A DNA stretch of 64,000 bases from positions 82,666,882-82,730,881 of the forward strand of contig CM042016.1 of the NCBI GenBank assembly GCA_023525715.1, written 5' to 3'. The position numbers and the translations under genes were made by a program. This stretch comes from Cichorium intybus. Its lineage: Eukaryota > Streptophyta > Magnoliopsida > Asterales > Asteraceae. Positions 22,566 through 33,988 of the stretch are shown here, piece after piece. The notes beneath the pieces are model-generated. The model was not told the origin of the DNA. It ran no database searches and saw only the letters and a program-made list of their open reading frames with translations. The first letter of the stretch is position 1; every line of letters starts with the position of its first letter.

Positions 22566-23548
22566 TGACACGCCTAGGTCGTCGTGCGGTCAAAAATAAT
22601 AAAATAAACCTAACACACACTAGTACAGCGGTAGTCAGGGTCGATCCACAGGAGTTACATGGTCAAGGTAGGCAACAGATTACCAATTGTAGTGTCACTC
22701 TACAGCCAGAGGATCTAGTTTCCGACTTTTACCAAAAACAATCCCAAAAATCACAATCATTCAACAATTCCAACACAAGCATTAACTAAACTAAACCAAA
22801 ACCAACAACTAACCCTAATCACTTACTGAAATCAGAAGTATAACTCAGAAGTAATCAAGATCAAATCAACACAATCACACATTCAAACATCCAAATGCAT
22901 CCAAGAGCATAAAAACCATAAAAAGAGCATTTAACACTAACGAATGATTAATTATTAAAAACTCAGATCCACTTGTTCAAAAACAGAAAACATAAAATTC
23001 AAAAACTAAGAACTAATGTCAATGGTTGTCACACCCAATAACACTAGCCAAAGCTATTAAAGCTACTAAACTAATTGGAAATTAAAAGAGAAAAACATAA
23101 AATACCAATTATGGTTGCTGAAAACTGAAACTCGGAGTCAATGAAGCCTTGGGAGTCGTTCCTATGCCAGGTCTTTGCTGCATTTTTCGACCTAGAACCT
23201 TCTATTTATAGTTTTGAAAAAATAAGTCCGCGCTGCGCGCACTTAGAATCCGCGGCGCGCGTGCTGGTTTATCCCCGTTTCTTCGGCATTTGAATCTTCT
23301 CCACCGCCTCATTGCTGAGTCAGCGCGTCGCGCCCTTGTACATACCCGCGGCGCGTGTGCGAATTCGACTATTTTGTCTTTATCTTCAAACTTCTTCCAT
23401 TTTGTATGCTTTTAGTCCCTGTTTACATCATTTCTTTCCAAACATGCACTGACACAAAAAGTGAGAATACCACATCATATATGATATAAATTCACCAAGA
23501 ATAGGGGTCAATAACGACTAAAATACTTGATATTACTAGGCATTGTCA
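22566..23548 (-). repeat. 5' LTR of element N
   Basis: Plus edges TGACACGCCTAGG...GGCATTGTCA. TATAAATA (minus) at 23203-23210. CG-rich U3 boxes at about 23225-23370 just upstream of the TATA on the minus strand. Confidence 0.93.
23203..23210 (-). promoter_or_regulatory. TATA box of N 5' LTR
   Basis: Minus strand TATAAATA, with CG-rich boxes directly upstream. Placement in the LTR fits a pol II promoter for the N transcript. Confidence 0.55.
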
Positions 23549-23724
23549 AACCTCAATCAGCTCGGTTTCCAGAACATACTCTTTATGTTCAAACCTTAAA
23601 GCCATTTTGATGTTACGGATCCAGTCATTGTAGTTAGTGCTGTCCAACATCACTTTGTAGCACAATGACAAAATCGAGATGACATTACCGGAGTTTGAGT
23701 GGGGGCGGTTTGGTAAGAAGACAT
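23549..23724 (-). pseudogene. Copia gag N-terminus (element B), other side of N
   Basis: ATG at 23724 (MSSYQTAPTQ), a frame change, then the NYNDWIRNIKMALRFEHKEYV block and LETEL, cut by N after residue ~60. It continues at 17299 with the DPDTATPEEIASYQKHSDD block. Matches the start of the C gag frame at 36029. Confidence 0.82.
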
Positions 23725-24265
23725 CTATAAAAGAAGAAGATAGTTTTAATTAGACATTTATAAATAACCCTTATATTCACCCAATAATAAATATAAGGCT
23801 AGGATCCTACAATAACAATCTACAATATCGAAGAGGGATGCCGTAATCTTTATTGCAAAATTTATAAGATAGGCGAATGACGATTCAGCCAATTCCATCG
23901 CGGAAACATAATCCAATTATAATGGAATTCCTAGTTTCTTTTGAGATTTATTGAACTGTTCAATAGCATGTTTCAATCTCGGGAATGTCCCACTGTTCGT
24001 GACTGGGATACCGAGGATCACAAACCAGGTGTGAATAACCATGTGAATTAGCTCGGTACTCTCGAAATCAATTACCGTCTCTAATTGACATGTCGGTTAA
24101 CCACACACGCGTCGTCAATAATGGCAAAATTAAGAAACCCATTGCGACTCTTTGCGGACCCCAGTTGGCATGCCGGTAAACCACAGACGCTCCACCAACG
24201 TTCCACAAAGTGCAATGTGCAATTCCATGGATTAGCACCAATTCACATTTTTAACCTAAAGTAAC
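23725..24265 (-). other. Leader of copia B, gag-proximal part
   Basis: Non-coding. It contains two copies of the leader motif (about 24092-24112 and 24168-24191; core CGGTAAACCACA). It ends at the GTAAC target of E and continues at 32106. Confidence 0.8.
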
Positions 24266-25003
24266 TGAAAGGTTTTCTGCAACCATGAACTAAATAACCT
24301 CAGTTCACATGCAACCTATGAGGATCTATGTTTTCTACTATTGAACATATAATAAGCTTCCTAAAGGCCAATAATAAAACTAAAGATTAAAACAGAAAAA
24401 AAACCAATCTTAAGTTTCTTGGAAGCTGAGCAGCAAAAATATCCTGCCTCAAATGAAAGTCACACCCAAGCTAGGAGGATTGTGGATCTCGAAAAATTCA
24501 GAGAGATAGGAGAGAAATCGCAGCCAATTATGAGGTCCAGGGGTCCCTATTTATAAGCATCCAAATGACCCTTAGAGATAAACCTCGTTTGACTTTCAAA
24601 CACAGATAAACCCTATCTCTAAGACATTTTCCGAATTACCCGTACGCGCGCCGCGGCTCGTACCTGGGCGCGCCGCACGTGTCAATTCAATTTTCGAGTT
24701 GGAACAACTTTAGCCCCTGTCCTCTTGATTAATCCAATTAATGCCACATAATTAATCCAATTAATTCCTGATTAATTATTAATCAATTACTATAGCTTCT
24801 AATTAATATATAATCACATTAATATATTAACAAACTATTCCTTTTATGTTTCTATCGATTTATTAATCATATAATAAATCGATCTTTCTCTCTACTGAAC
24901 TTTCTACCAACCTCCAGCTATGTGGGCAACCCAAATGGACTATGCTACTATTAACTAGGTAAATACTTAATTATTAGTCATGACTTAGACACCTAATCCA
25001 ACA
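24266..25003 (-). repeat. 3' LTR of copia E
   Basis: Plus edges TGAAAGGTTTTCTG...CTAATCCAACA. Minus TATAAATA at 24548-24555. CG-rich box (CGTACGCGCGCCGCGGCTCG) at 24641-24660. Confidence 0.94.
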
Positions 25004-25976
25004 GTCTCCCACTTGGATAAGTCTATGACTATAATTACCAATTTAACCTCTAATTAACCAGCATCTGTTGCTTCCTAGAAACCGCTGCCAAACTCTGATC
25101 TAATCAGTTCTGTCCATAGATAAGTGATCAGATGATCCTCCGTCCAACAAGATATTTTCAGACTCAAGACATGGATAAAATCAATCTGGTGTGATTCACT
25201 GTTCCTCGATTTCTGATTTGCACATAACTCTTAGACTACCAATTTAGTCCCGGTTGGCCAACCATTTTAGTCAACTTCAAATTCATCGAGAGGCCTACAG
25301 ATATATGTTCCCCGTTAGGGTCAAGGGACGAATAAACTTTGACTCATATACTTATGTCTTTTACCAGACAAATTATTCACAACAACACGTTTTATAACAC
25401 CGAGTTACCGATGTGTTTTCGTATTATAAATGAACAACCGCCTAGTAAATCATAACTCATATGTCTTAGCTTAAAGATCAAAAGATATTATCGTCTCAAC
25501 ATTGCTCGTGATGTAATCCATGAAGCAATCTATTGAGCACGGGTTTATCCAATACTCAAATCTCAACCGCCTAGTAAATCATAACTCATATGTCTTAGCT
25601 TAAAGATCAAAAGATATTATCGTCTCAACATTGCTCGTGATGTAATCCATGAAGCAATCCATTGAGCACGGGTTTATCCAATACTCAAATCTCCATTTCC
25701 AAGTACTCATGAATGTTGCAGCAATCTTATTGCAATGTCTAACTCCTTAGACAATCTACAACTAATTCATGACAGTTTTACTTCATACTTACTCCCTAAA
25801 AGCATGAGCGACTGTGGATATATGAATAATCCAATTATTCAGGAAGTAAAACATGCAAAATGAAACACAATGATAAAGCATTGACAAAATTAGTAAACCA
25901 TTACTCATTAATAAATCTCCATTATTAAATCACAAAAGTCAAATACAATAACATTGTTACAAGATTCAAAACCTAT
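25004..25976 (-). other. PPT and 3' untranslated region of copia E
   Basis: PPT (minus CCAAGTGGGAGAC) borders the LTR. The rest matches the 3' regions of B and C, except for a 129-bp tandem duplication at 25436-25693. Confidence 0.8.
25436..25693. repeat. 129-bp tandem duplication in E 3' region
   Basis: 25436-25564 is repeated at 25565-25693 with about one base change (TCTATTGAG versus TCCATTGAG). Neither B nor C has the second copy, so it is specific to E. Confidence 0.9.
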
Positions 25977-27641
25977 CTAATTACAAAAACTTATATCATC
26001 CCTTAATCCAATGCTCCTAGCATGCTGATTATGCTTAATCCTACTCAGAGCCTTTGTCAAGGGATGTGCAGGATTATGTTCCGATGATACCCTCTTTACA
26101 AGGAGGTGACCTTCTTCTACTCTATTTCTTATGTAGTGGTACTTTTTGTCGATATGCCTGGACTTTCCATGGTCTCGCGGTTCCTTTGTCAAGGCGACCG
26201 CACCTTCGTTATCGCAGAACAGTTCCAAGGGCTCCTGAATACTCGGGACTACTCCAAGGTCACCGATAAAGTTCTTCAGCCAAGCCGCTTCCTTTGATGC
26301 TTCACTTGCTGCTATGTACTCTGATTCGCACGTAGAATCAGCCACCGTTTCTTGCTTGGAACTTTTCCAAGTAACTACTCCACCGTTCAAGAGGAATACC
26401 CAGCCTGACTGAGACCGACCACTGTCTCTATCCGTTTGAAAACTGGCATCTGTATATCCTTCAACTCTCAAGGTATCACTACCACCGAGGACTAACACCA
26501 TGTTCTTTGTCCATCACAGATACTTGAGTATGTTTTTCACAGCTATCCAATGCGCCCTTCCAGGCTTACCCCGGTACTGAATGACCATGCTTAAGGCAAA
26601 AGCCACGTCAGGGCGAGTACACGTCATAGCGTACATGATCGATCCTACAGCAGAAGCGTAAGGTACCCGACTCATTTCTGCTATTTCCTCGTCTGTACTC
26701 AGACTTTGAGTCTTACTCAATTTTGCATTACTTTGGATAGGCAGCTCTCCCTTCTTGGAATTTTCCATACTAAACCTCTTTAGTACCTTTTCCAAGTATG
26801 TACCCTGACTAAGTCCAATTAGTCTCTTCTTCCTATCTCTCAATATTCTTATCCTGAGAATATAGGTAGCCTCTCCTAGGTCCTTCATGGCGAAACATTT
26901 CCCAAGCCAAGCCTTGACATCTTGCAAGGTTGGAATATCATTTCTCATGAGCAGTATGTCATCGACATACAGCACCAGAAAGGTGACTATACTCCCACTA
27001 GCCTTGACATATACGCAGGACTCATCCTCGCTCCTAGAGAAACCAAACTCTTTGACTTTCTCATGGAAACAAAGATTCCAGCTGCGAGAAGCTTGCTTCA
27101 ATCTGTAGATTGATCTCTCAAGCTTACACACCTTATTGGGATAATTTGCATTGACAAAACCCTCTAGCTGATTCATGTAAACATTCTCAGTCAACTTCCC
27201 ATTAAGGAAAGCGGTTTTGACATCCATCTGCCAAATTTCATAGTTATGAAATGCAGCTATGGCCAGCATTATCCTAATAGACTTTATCTTGGCTACTGAT
27301 GAGAAGGTCTCGTCATAGTCAACCCCTGGGGTTTGAGTAAAGCCCTTTGCAACCAGTGTTGCCTTGAAAGTGTGTACTTTTCCGTCCATGTTGGTCTTCT
27401 TCTTGAATATCCACTTGCACCCGACTGTCTTTTGACCCGGTACGTTGTCAACCAAGTTCCAAACTTGATTGTCATACATGGACTTGATCTCGCTATCTGT
27501 GGCCTCTTTCCACTTGGCAGACTCAGGGCCCGCCACTGCTTCTTGGTAGTTAGCTGGTTCATCTAAATTTATCAGTGTCCTATCACTGACAAACGTGTCC
27601 CCATCCGAAGTTATATGGAAACCATAAAACTCAGGTGGCAT
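25977..27641 (-). pseudogene. Copia RT and RNase H (element E)
   Basis: RT motifs: GCKWIFKKKTNMDGKV, ATLVAKGFTQTPGVDYDE, MDVKTAFLNG, SIYRLKQASRSWN, VLYVDDILLM, TCTRPDVAFALS. RNase H: GYTDASFQTDRDSGRSQSGW, STCESEYIAASEASKEAAWL, FCDNEGAVAL, KKYHYIRN, ending SFCN at the stop 25977. One TGA at 26514-26516 (CGA-type, in YLRRTKN) is the only break, so this is the best-kept RT/RNase H of the B/C/E family here. Confidence 0.9.
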
Positions 27642-28440
27642 GCTAACCCTACCGGAGCGCCTAAGAGGTAAGGATACATCAGTCGGACCAACAGGAACTC
27701 TTCCTCATGTTGGTTGCTAGTTTCTCCTAAGGTTATGTCATCTAATGACTCTTGAATTTCTTTAAGATCAATGGTACTCGCACTGTCCTCTTTGAATATG
27801 AGCTCTCTCTCTTGAAAGACTGCTCGTCTAGCTACAAAGACCACGTCCTCGCTCGGTCTGTAGAATAGATATCCAAAGGACTGTTTGGGATAACCAAGGA
27901 AGAAACACCTTTCACTTCTTTCTGCGAGTTTGTCTTGAGTCTCTCGTCTAACGAAAGCCTCACAACCCCAGACTTTGATATGTACTAACGAGGGAACTTT
28001 CCCCGTCCACATTTCATGAGGTGTTTTAGCAACCTTCTTAGTAGGGACAAGATTGAGGATATGGGCGGCAGTCTCTAAGGCATACCCCCAGAAATGAATG
28101 GGAAGTAAAGCTCGACTCATCATGGAACGAACCATGTCTAACAGGGTTCGGTTACGCCTCTCCGCAACACCGTTTAACTGTGGTGTCCTGGGAGGTGTCA
28201 ACTGCGAAACTATTCTGCATTCCTTTAGATAGTCTAGGAACTCGATACTTAGATACTCTCCGCCTTTGTCGGACCTGAGCATCTTTATCTTCCTGCCTAA
28301 TTGATTCTCTACCTCGTTCTTAAACTCTTTGAACTTTTCAAAGGTGTCTGACTTATGCTTGATTAAGTAGATATAACCGTATCTACTAACGCGTCAGTAA
28401 AGGTTACGTAGAACCGCGTGCCATCCTTTGTGGTTGATCT
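27611..28440 (-). pseudogene. Copia integrase core (element E)
   Basis: MLRSDKGGEYLSIEFLDYLK, PPRTPQLNGVAERRNRTLLD, HEMWTGKVPSLVHIKVWGC. The first catalytic Asp (HTDVCGPF) lies upstream in another frame near 28460. A 1-bp loss near 28390 (after FTD) and another near 27690 (linker, VPVGPTD) put integrase in its own frame. Confidence 0.87.
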
Positions 28441-30005
28441 GAATGGACCACACACATCCGTGTGAATGATGTCCAGCAGACCCTCACCTCTTTCAAAAGA
28501 CCCTTTGAAAGGTGATTTAGTCATCTTTCCCAACAGACAAGATTCACATACATCATCCGACCTGAGGTCGAAAGATTCCAACACTCCATCCTTTTGGAGT
28601 TGGGCGATGTGTTTCTTGCTGATGTGCCCGAGCCGACTATGCCACAGACATGCCTTTTCTACATCACTAGTAGAATCAATATAATTTACACTATGTCCTA
28701 AATTGTCAACACATTCAACAGTTTCATACACACCATCACAAGGATAAGCAGTAAAAATCAAAATACCATTTTTGAAAACAGAAATCGAACCAATTTTATT
28801 ATCAAAAGAAAATTGAAATCCTTGTTTGAACAATGCGTGAAATGAAATAATGTTTCTTGCCATTTCTGGCGAATAGCAACAATTAAATAACTCTAAGCTA
28901 ACATCACTACTAAGCACTAAACTATAAACGCCGATCTTGGTAACAGGGGACGATCTCCTATTGCCCATGATCAGGTTCAGTCTACCGTGCTCCACCTCCC
29001 TACTTTCCTTTAGGCCCTGCAAATTAGAAGAAATGTGAAAACTACATCCTGTATCAAGGACCCAAGAATTAGAAGATGGTGAGTTTTTAGAGATAGTGTA
29101 TATACCTGCTGTCGATGGCTTTACTTTCCCATCCTTGACATCCTGCAAATATTTAGGGCAGCTTCTCTTCCAATGGCCCTTCTCTTTGCAATAAAAACAG
29201 TTGGCTTCATCGGGGTTGGCCACACAAGGAATGTGGGAAGACTTGGTTCTCGAGCCATTGCTGGACGACCCGACTTGAACCTTTTCCCTCCAATTTTGCT
29301 TAGGAGGGCCCTTCCTTTTCTTTCCTTTGCCACTTCCAATGGCTAAGACAGGCTGATTAACTGAGGGTACACTTTTACCCTTCATCCCGTCCTCAGCAGT
29401 CCGAAGCATACGATGTAATTCAGTCATGTTAGCTTGATTGTTGTTCAAATGGTAAGCCAGCCTGAACTGGTCATAAGAACATGGCAAGGAGTTAAGCACA
29501 ATGTCAACGTCCTACTCCTCGTTTACAGGCATCGCAAGCTTCCTGAGCCGCTCAACGTAACCTTGCATTCTTTGCACATGAGTGCAGATGGACTCTCCAT
29601 CTTTAGGTTTGCTGTTCGTGAAGTCCTTGACCACCTCGCACCTCTCGATGCGCTCTTGCTTGCGGAACTTTTCTGCAAGCTCCTTGTGCATCTCGAAGGG
29701 CCAGTAGTCTTCGTATATCCTTTGCAATTCGGGGTCATTTTGGCGATCATGATGCAGGCCACTTTGGTCGCATCATCAGAATGTTTTTGGTACGAGGCAA
29801 TTTCCTCGGGAGTAGGAGTTTCAGGGTCAATATCGACAAGCTCGGTCTCGAGAACATACTCTTTGTTCTCCTACCTTAGAGCCATCTTGATATTTCTAAT
29901 CCAGTCATTGTAGTTTGTCCCGTTCAATAGAACCTTGGAACATAATGAGAGGATTGAGGGAACACTGGAGTTTGAGTGGGGAGCGGATTGATCAGCAGAA
30001 GACAT
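28363..30005 (-). pseudogene. Copia gag, zinc knuckle, protease and pre-integrase (element E)
   Basis: Start ATG 30005. NYNDWIRNIKMAL near 29920-29880; MQRMQGYVERLRKL; then the long frame 29499-28363: SYDQFRLAYHLNNNQANMTE, zinc knuckle CFYCKEKGHWKRSC (about 29210-29165), protease WVLDTGCSFHISSNLQGLKE, and LWHSRLGHISKKHIAQLQ with CESCLLGK. A TAG at 29511-29513 and a frame change near 29745 break the N-terminal half. Confidence 0.87.
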
Positions 30006-31349
30006 CTATAAAAGAAGGTAAGTTTAATTAGATACTTGTCGGTCCTTATAATAACCCAATATAAAATAAGGCTAGGATCCAACTATAACAATTTACAAAC
30101 TAGAAGAGGGATGCCGTAATCTATTTGCAAATTTTATAAAGGTAGGCGAATGACGATTTAGCCAATTCCACCGCAGAAAATATAATCTTATTATAAATGG
30201 AATTCCTAGTTTCTTTTGAGATTTATTGAACTGTTCAATAGCATGTTTAATCTCAGATATGCCCCACCGTTTGTGACTGGGATGCCGAGGATCACAAACC
30301 GGGTGTGAATAACCATGCAAATTAGTGTGGTACTCTCGGGGTCCATTACCATCTCAAATTTGATGTGCCGGTAAACCACACACGCTCCATCAACAATGAT
30401 AACACCCGAGACACCCATTGCCACTCTTTATGAACCCCCATTGGTGTGCCGGTAAACCACACATGCTCCACCAACGTTTCATAAACTACAATGTGCAATT
30501 TCATGGGTTAGCATCAAATTCACATTTTTCCTAAAGTAACTAGATTGGGATTTTGTGTAAAAGTTCTAGTACTTTGATCATTATACTTTTAATGGTTTAT
30601 CGGTCCTATCAAAACTGTTCGGCTAACGACCCTCTACTGATCAGGCGAGCAGTGGGCGAGAGTGTTCACCCATTAGACCGCCATTTTATAGGCAGCCTTC
30701 TTATACCCCACTTTATAGATCAGTTTCGTGAATGAGGCCTACTATTGAATTGACTAACCAATCTCATCTTATACATATAGTATTAACAATTAATAACATA
30801 TATAAGATGTATTTTAAAACTCTTTAAAATATTCTAGGTTTATCTTTTAATTTTACCAATTTAACTATTAAATTTAAAATTAAATTAAACCTATAAAACC
30901 GATTTAATCATCTTTTAATTAAAAATTAATTAAATTAATTAAATATTATTATTTTAAACCCTTAAAATAATATTTTGGATTTTATCCTTAATTTTTTCGA
31001 TAATTAAAAAAATTAATTAAATCCCTTTTGAATTATCTTTTAATTCACAATTAATTAAATTAATTGAATGAAGATAGGTTTATCCAAATTAATCAAATTA
31101 ATTAAAACCTATCCTAAAACCCCTAGAATTCGATTTCAAGTAATGGGGTTTAAGGTTATCCATTTAATTAACCAAAAGTTACCAAAAATAGAAAACCACC
31201 TAAAACCCTAAAAGGCTTAATCGAAATTTACCAAGGGGGGATTAGGGTTTCCAAAACCCTAATCCAAGAAATCGATCCATATAAAATTAGGGTTTATAAG
31301 CATTAAACCCTAAAACAGTTATAACTATTTAACAAGAAAACAAGAACAG
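30006..31349 (-). other. Leader of copia E
   Basis: 1.34 kb, non-coding. Two copies of the leader motif at about 30363-30388 and 30443-30468 (CCGGTAAACCACACA core, spacing about 80 bp). AT-rich TTAATTAA-type sequence fills about 30770-31110. Confidence 0.8.
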
Positions 31350-31361
31350 GCTCTGATACGA
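31350..31361 (-). other. Primer-binding site of E
   Basis: Minus TCGTATCAGAGC, one mismatch (G to C at position 2) to the Met-tRNA complement, one base from the LTR. Confidence 0.8.
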
Positions 31362-31362
31362 C

Positions 31363-32100
31363 TGAAAGGTTTTCTGCAACCATTAACTAAATAACCTAAG
31401 TTCACATGCAACCTATGAGGATCTATGTTTTCTACTATTGAACATATAACAAGCTTCCTAAAGGCCAATAATAAAACTAAAGATTAAAACAGAAAAAAAA
31501 CCAACCTTAAGTTTCTTGGAAGCTGATCAGCAAAAATATCCTGCCTCAAATGAAAGTCACACCCAAGCTAGGAGGATTGTGGATCTCGAAAAATTCAGAG
31601 AGAGAGGAGAGAAATCACATCCAATTATGAGGTCCAGGGGTCCCTATTTATAGGCAACCAAATGACCCTTAGAGATAAACATCGTTTGACTTTCAAACAG
31701 AGATAAATCCTATCTCTAAGCCATTTTCCGGATTACCAATACGCGCGCTGCGGCTCGTACCTGGGCGCGCCGCGCGTGTCAATTCAATTTTCGAGTTGGA
31801 ACAACTTTAGCCCCTGTCCTCTTGATTAATCCAATTAATGCCACAGAATTAATCCAATTATTTCCTAATTAATTATTAATCAATTACTATAGTTTCTAAT
31901 TAATATATAATCACATTAATATATTAACAAACTATTCCTTTTATGTTTCTATCGATTTATTAATCATATAATAAATCGATCTTTCTCTCTACTGAACTTT
32001 CTACCAACCTCCAGCTATGAGGGCAACCCAAATGGACTATGCTACTATTAACTAGGTAAATACTTAATTATTAGTCATGACTTAGACAACTAATCCAACA
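31363..32100 (-). repeat. 5' LTR of copia E
   Basis: Plus edges TGAAAGGTTTTCTG...CTAATCCAACA; partner of 24266-25003. TATAAATA (minus) at 31645-31652; CG-rich box at 31740-31780 with one CpG decayed. Confidence 0.94.
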
Positions 32101-32105
32101 GTAAC

Positions 32106-32826
32106 TAGATTGGGATTTTGTTCAAGGTTCTAATACTTTCAATTATAGCATTATACTTTTAAGAGGCTTAGCGGTTCTATCAAACCCGTTTGGCTAACGA
32201 CACTCGACTGACCAGGAGAGCGATGGATGAGAGTAGACACCTATTAGACTGCCATTTTATAGGCAGTCGCCTTATACCCTCTTTATAGGACAGTTTTGTG
32301 AATGAGGCCTACTAACAGTAAGACTAACCAGTTTTATCATACATATAAATATTAACTTTTAATCATAAATATATAAGATATATTTTAATCTTATTAAAAT
32401 ATTTAATATTTAATTTATTACTAATTTTCGCAAATTAATATGAATTTTTGAAAATTTAAATTAAATCTTTAAGTGATTCAATTGGTCTTTTAATTAAACA
32501 ATTTAATTAAACTAATTAAATCAAATAAGGGAATCACAAAATTAATCAAATTAATTTCCTAACCCTCCCCCTTAATTCTCAAAAATAGCAGGCATGGGAA
32601 AAGGGGTTCCAGTTATTTTAATTATCCAATAATTACCAAAAATAACAACCAACTAATCATGGCAAGCATGCAATTCGCAGAAAGGGAAGGGAGGCTAGGG
32701 TTTTCTAAACCCTAGCCGCCAACTACAAAACCTGGCCACACAAGGGTCAAAATTTTGATGATCCTCATGAACACACAAAGCAGTTATATCAAATTCACAA
32801 GAAAACAAGCCATAACTCTGATACCA
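32106..32826 (-). other. Leader of copia B, primer-proximal part, and PBS
   Basis: Resumes the B leader after E (CTAGATTGGGATTTTG, matched in reverse by C near 35465-35485). PBS (minus TGGTATCAGAGT) at 32815-32826 touches the LTR directly. The usual CTTCAG end of the LTR is missing here. Confidence 0.8.
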
Positions 32827-33588
32827 GGTTTTGAACAATCTATGAACTATAAAATTCGTAAGTTCACATGCAACCCTAAAAGAGATCTATGTTTTCTTCT
32901 ATGAACATATAATAATAAAACCTAAGGCCAACATTTATTTCTAAAGTCAAAACAAGAATTCACCAACCTTTTGATCTTGTTCTTGAAGCTAGCAGCAAAG
33001 AGATCCTGCCTCAAATGAAGTCACACCCAAGCTAAGGAGGAGAGAATCCAGCAGAGTTCCAGATAGTAGAGAGAGGCGTGAAAAAGGATGAGCCAGGAGG
33101 TTCTTTTTATAGCTTTCTAGGGTTACAGCTGAAACCCTAGAGGAGCCTCCTTAGTGGGCAAGCCTGTTGACCACTTGGACTAGATCCTCTAAACCCTAAT
33201 TAGGGTTTTTGCCAACCTTGGGAAGAGCCTCCAAGGTGGCGCCAAATCTAGCCCATGGCTTCTGGTTTGCCAGTTGTTCAACTATTGAACAATTACAAAC
33301 CAGCCCCTGCACTTTTAATTAATTAATTTAATCTCCTAATTAAATCCAATTAATTCTAGATTAATTTATAATTAATTATTATAGTTTCTAATTAATATAT
33401 CAACACTTTAATATATTAATAAACTATTTATTTATTTCTATTGATTTATTAAACAATTAATAAATCAACCTTTCTCTCTACTGAACTCTACACTAATCCT
33501 CCAGCTATGAGGGTAACCCAAATGGACTTTGCTTCAAGTAACAAGATAAATACAATTATAAGTCATGGCTTAGACCCCAAATCCAACA
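32827..33588 (-). repeat. 5' LTR of copia B
   Basis: Plus edges GGTTTTGAAC...AATCCAACA; partner of 11666-12432 but about 6 bases short at the PBS side. Minus TATAAAAAG at 33103-33111. Followed by TSD AAAGT. Confidence 0.92.
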
Positions 33589-33593
33589 AAAGT

Positions 33594-33988
33594 TACAACC
33601 AAACAAGGAATAGCCAGTAAGGCTAGACCCTTAATTCTAAGGCTATCTGATCCTAAATGCGTAACCCTAAAGCATTCATCTAACATCCTAATAGTAGTAG
33701 CATAAGTTTCAGGTAGTAGACAGTAAACAACATCTCAGGAAATTAGGTATCCCTATAATCCAGAAAAACTCTAACATGCAATCCCTGTGGATCCTGAGAA
33801 TATATTTTATAATGCGTATCAATCAAGGGTACAAACATAACATGGATATTTTGGGAATCGCTTTCCTTACTTGAGCTTCGGCTGACTGTATGCATCACAT
33901 ATTTCTTCTGTCTTAAAATTATTTTTCCAAAAGGTTTTTATAAAAACATTTCACTAGTCCTTAGTTTTAGTTTGGAGTCACACTAACG
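33594..33988 (-). other. Remnant of gypsy F between B and C
   Basis: 395 bp without an ORF or known motif, bounded by the TSD of B on the left and ending with the TSD of C (TAACG, 33984-33988). By position it is F sequence, probably leader; the F gag expected here is absent. Confidence 0.4.

Larger units (their letters stand above)
17305..23548 (-). mobile_element. Element N: non-autonomous Ty3/gypsy with gag and protease only
   Basis: LTRs at 17305-18289 (985 bp) and 22566-23548 (983 bp), edges TGACA/TGCCA...TGTCA. Perfect TSD AACCT at 17300-17304 and 23549-23553. The 18-base PBS TGGCGCCGTTGCCGGGGA matches the Asp-tRNA type used by Athila/Tat (OTA) gypsy elements. Only gag, protease and a C-terminal coiled-coil-like segment are coded; no RT, RNase H or integrase motif in six frames between 18290 and 22542. 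It resembles the plant 'TR-GAG' type of non-autonomous element but also carries protease. It sits in the gag of B. Confidence 0.92.
24266..32100 (-). mobile_element. Copia element E, complete LTR to LTR
   Basis: LTRs 24266-25003 and 31363-32100, both 738 bp. Perfect TSD GTAAC (24261-24265, 32101-32105). Full gag-protease-integrase-RT-RNase H order on the minus strand, family-level match to B and C. It sits in the leader of B. Equal LTR lengths and near identity point to a fairly recent insertion, but coding has several frameshifts. Confidence 0.94.
11666..33588 (-). mobile_element. Copia element B, complete but split by N and E
   Basis: LTRs at 11666-12432 (3') and 32827-33588 (5') are flanked by a perfect TSD AAAGT (11661-11665 and 33589-33593). 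Coding runs right to left. Excising N (17305-23548, one TSD copy) and E (24266-32100) reconnects gag and leader without loss: gag residues on both sides of N and leader sequence on both sides of E align continuously with element C. Gag, protease, integrase, RT and RNase H are all present but frameshifted. Confidence 0.93.
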
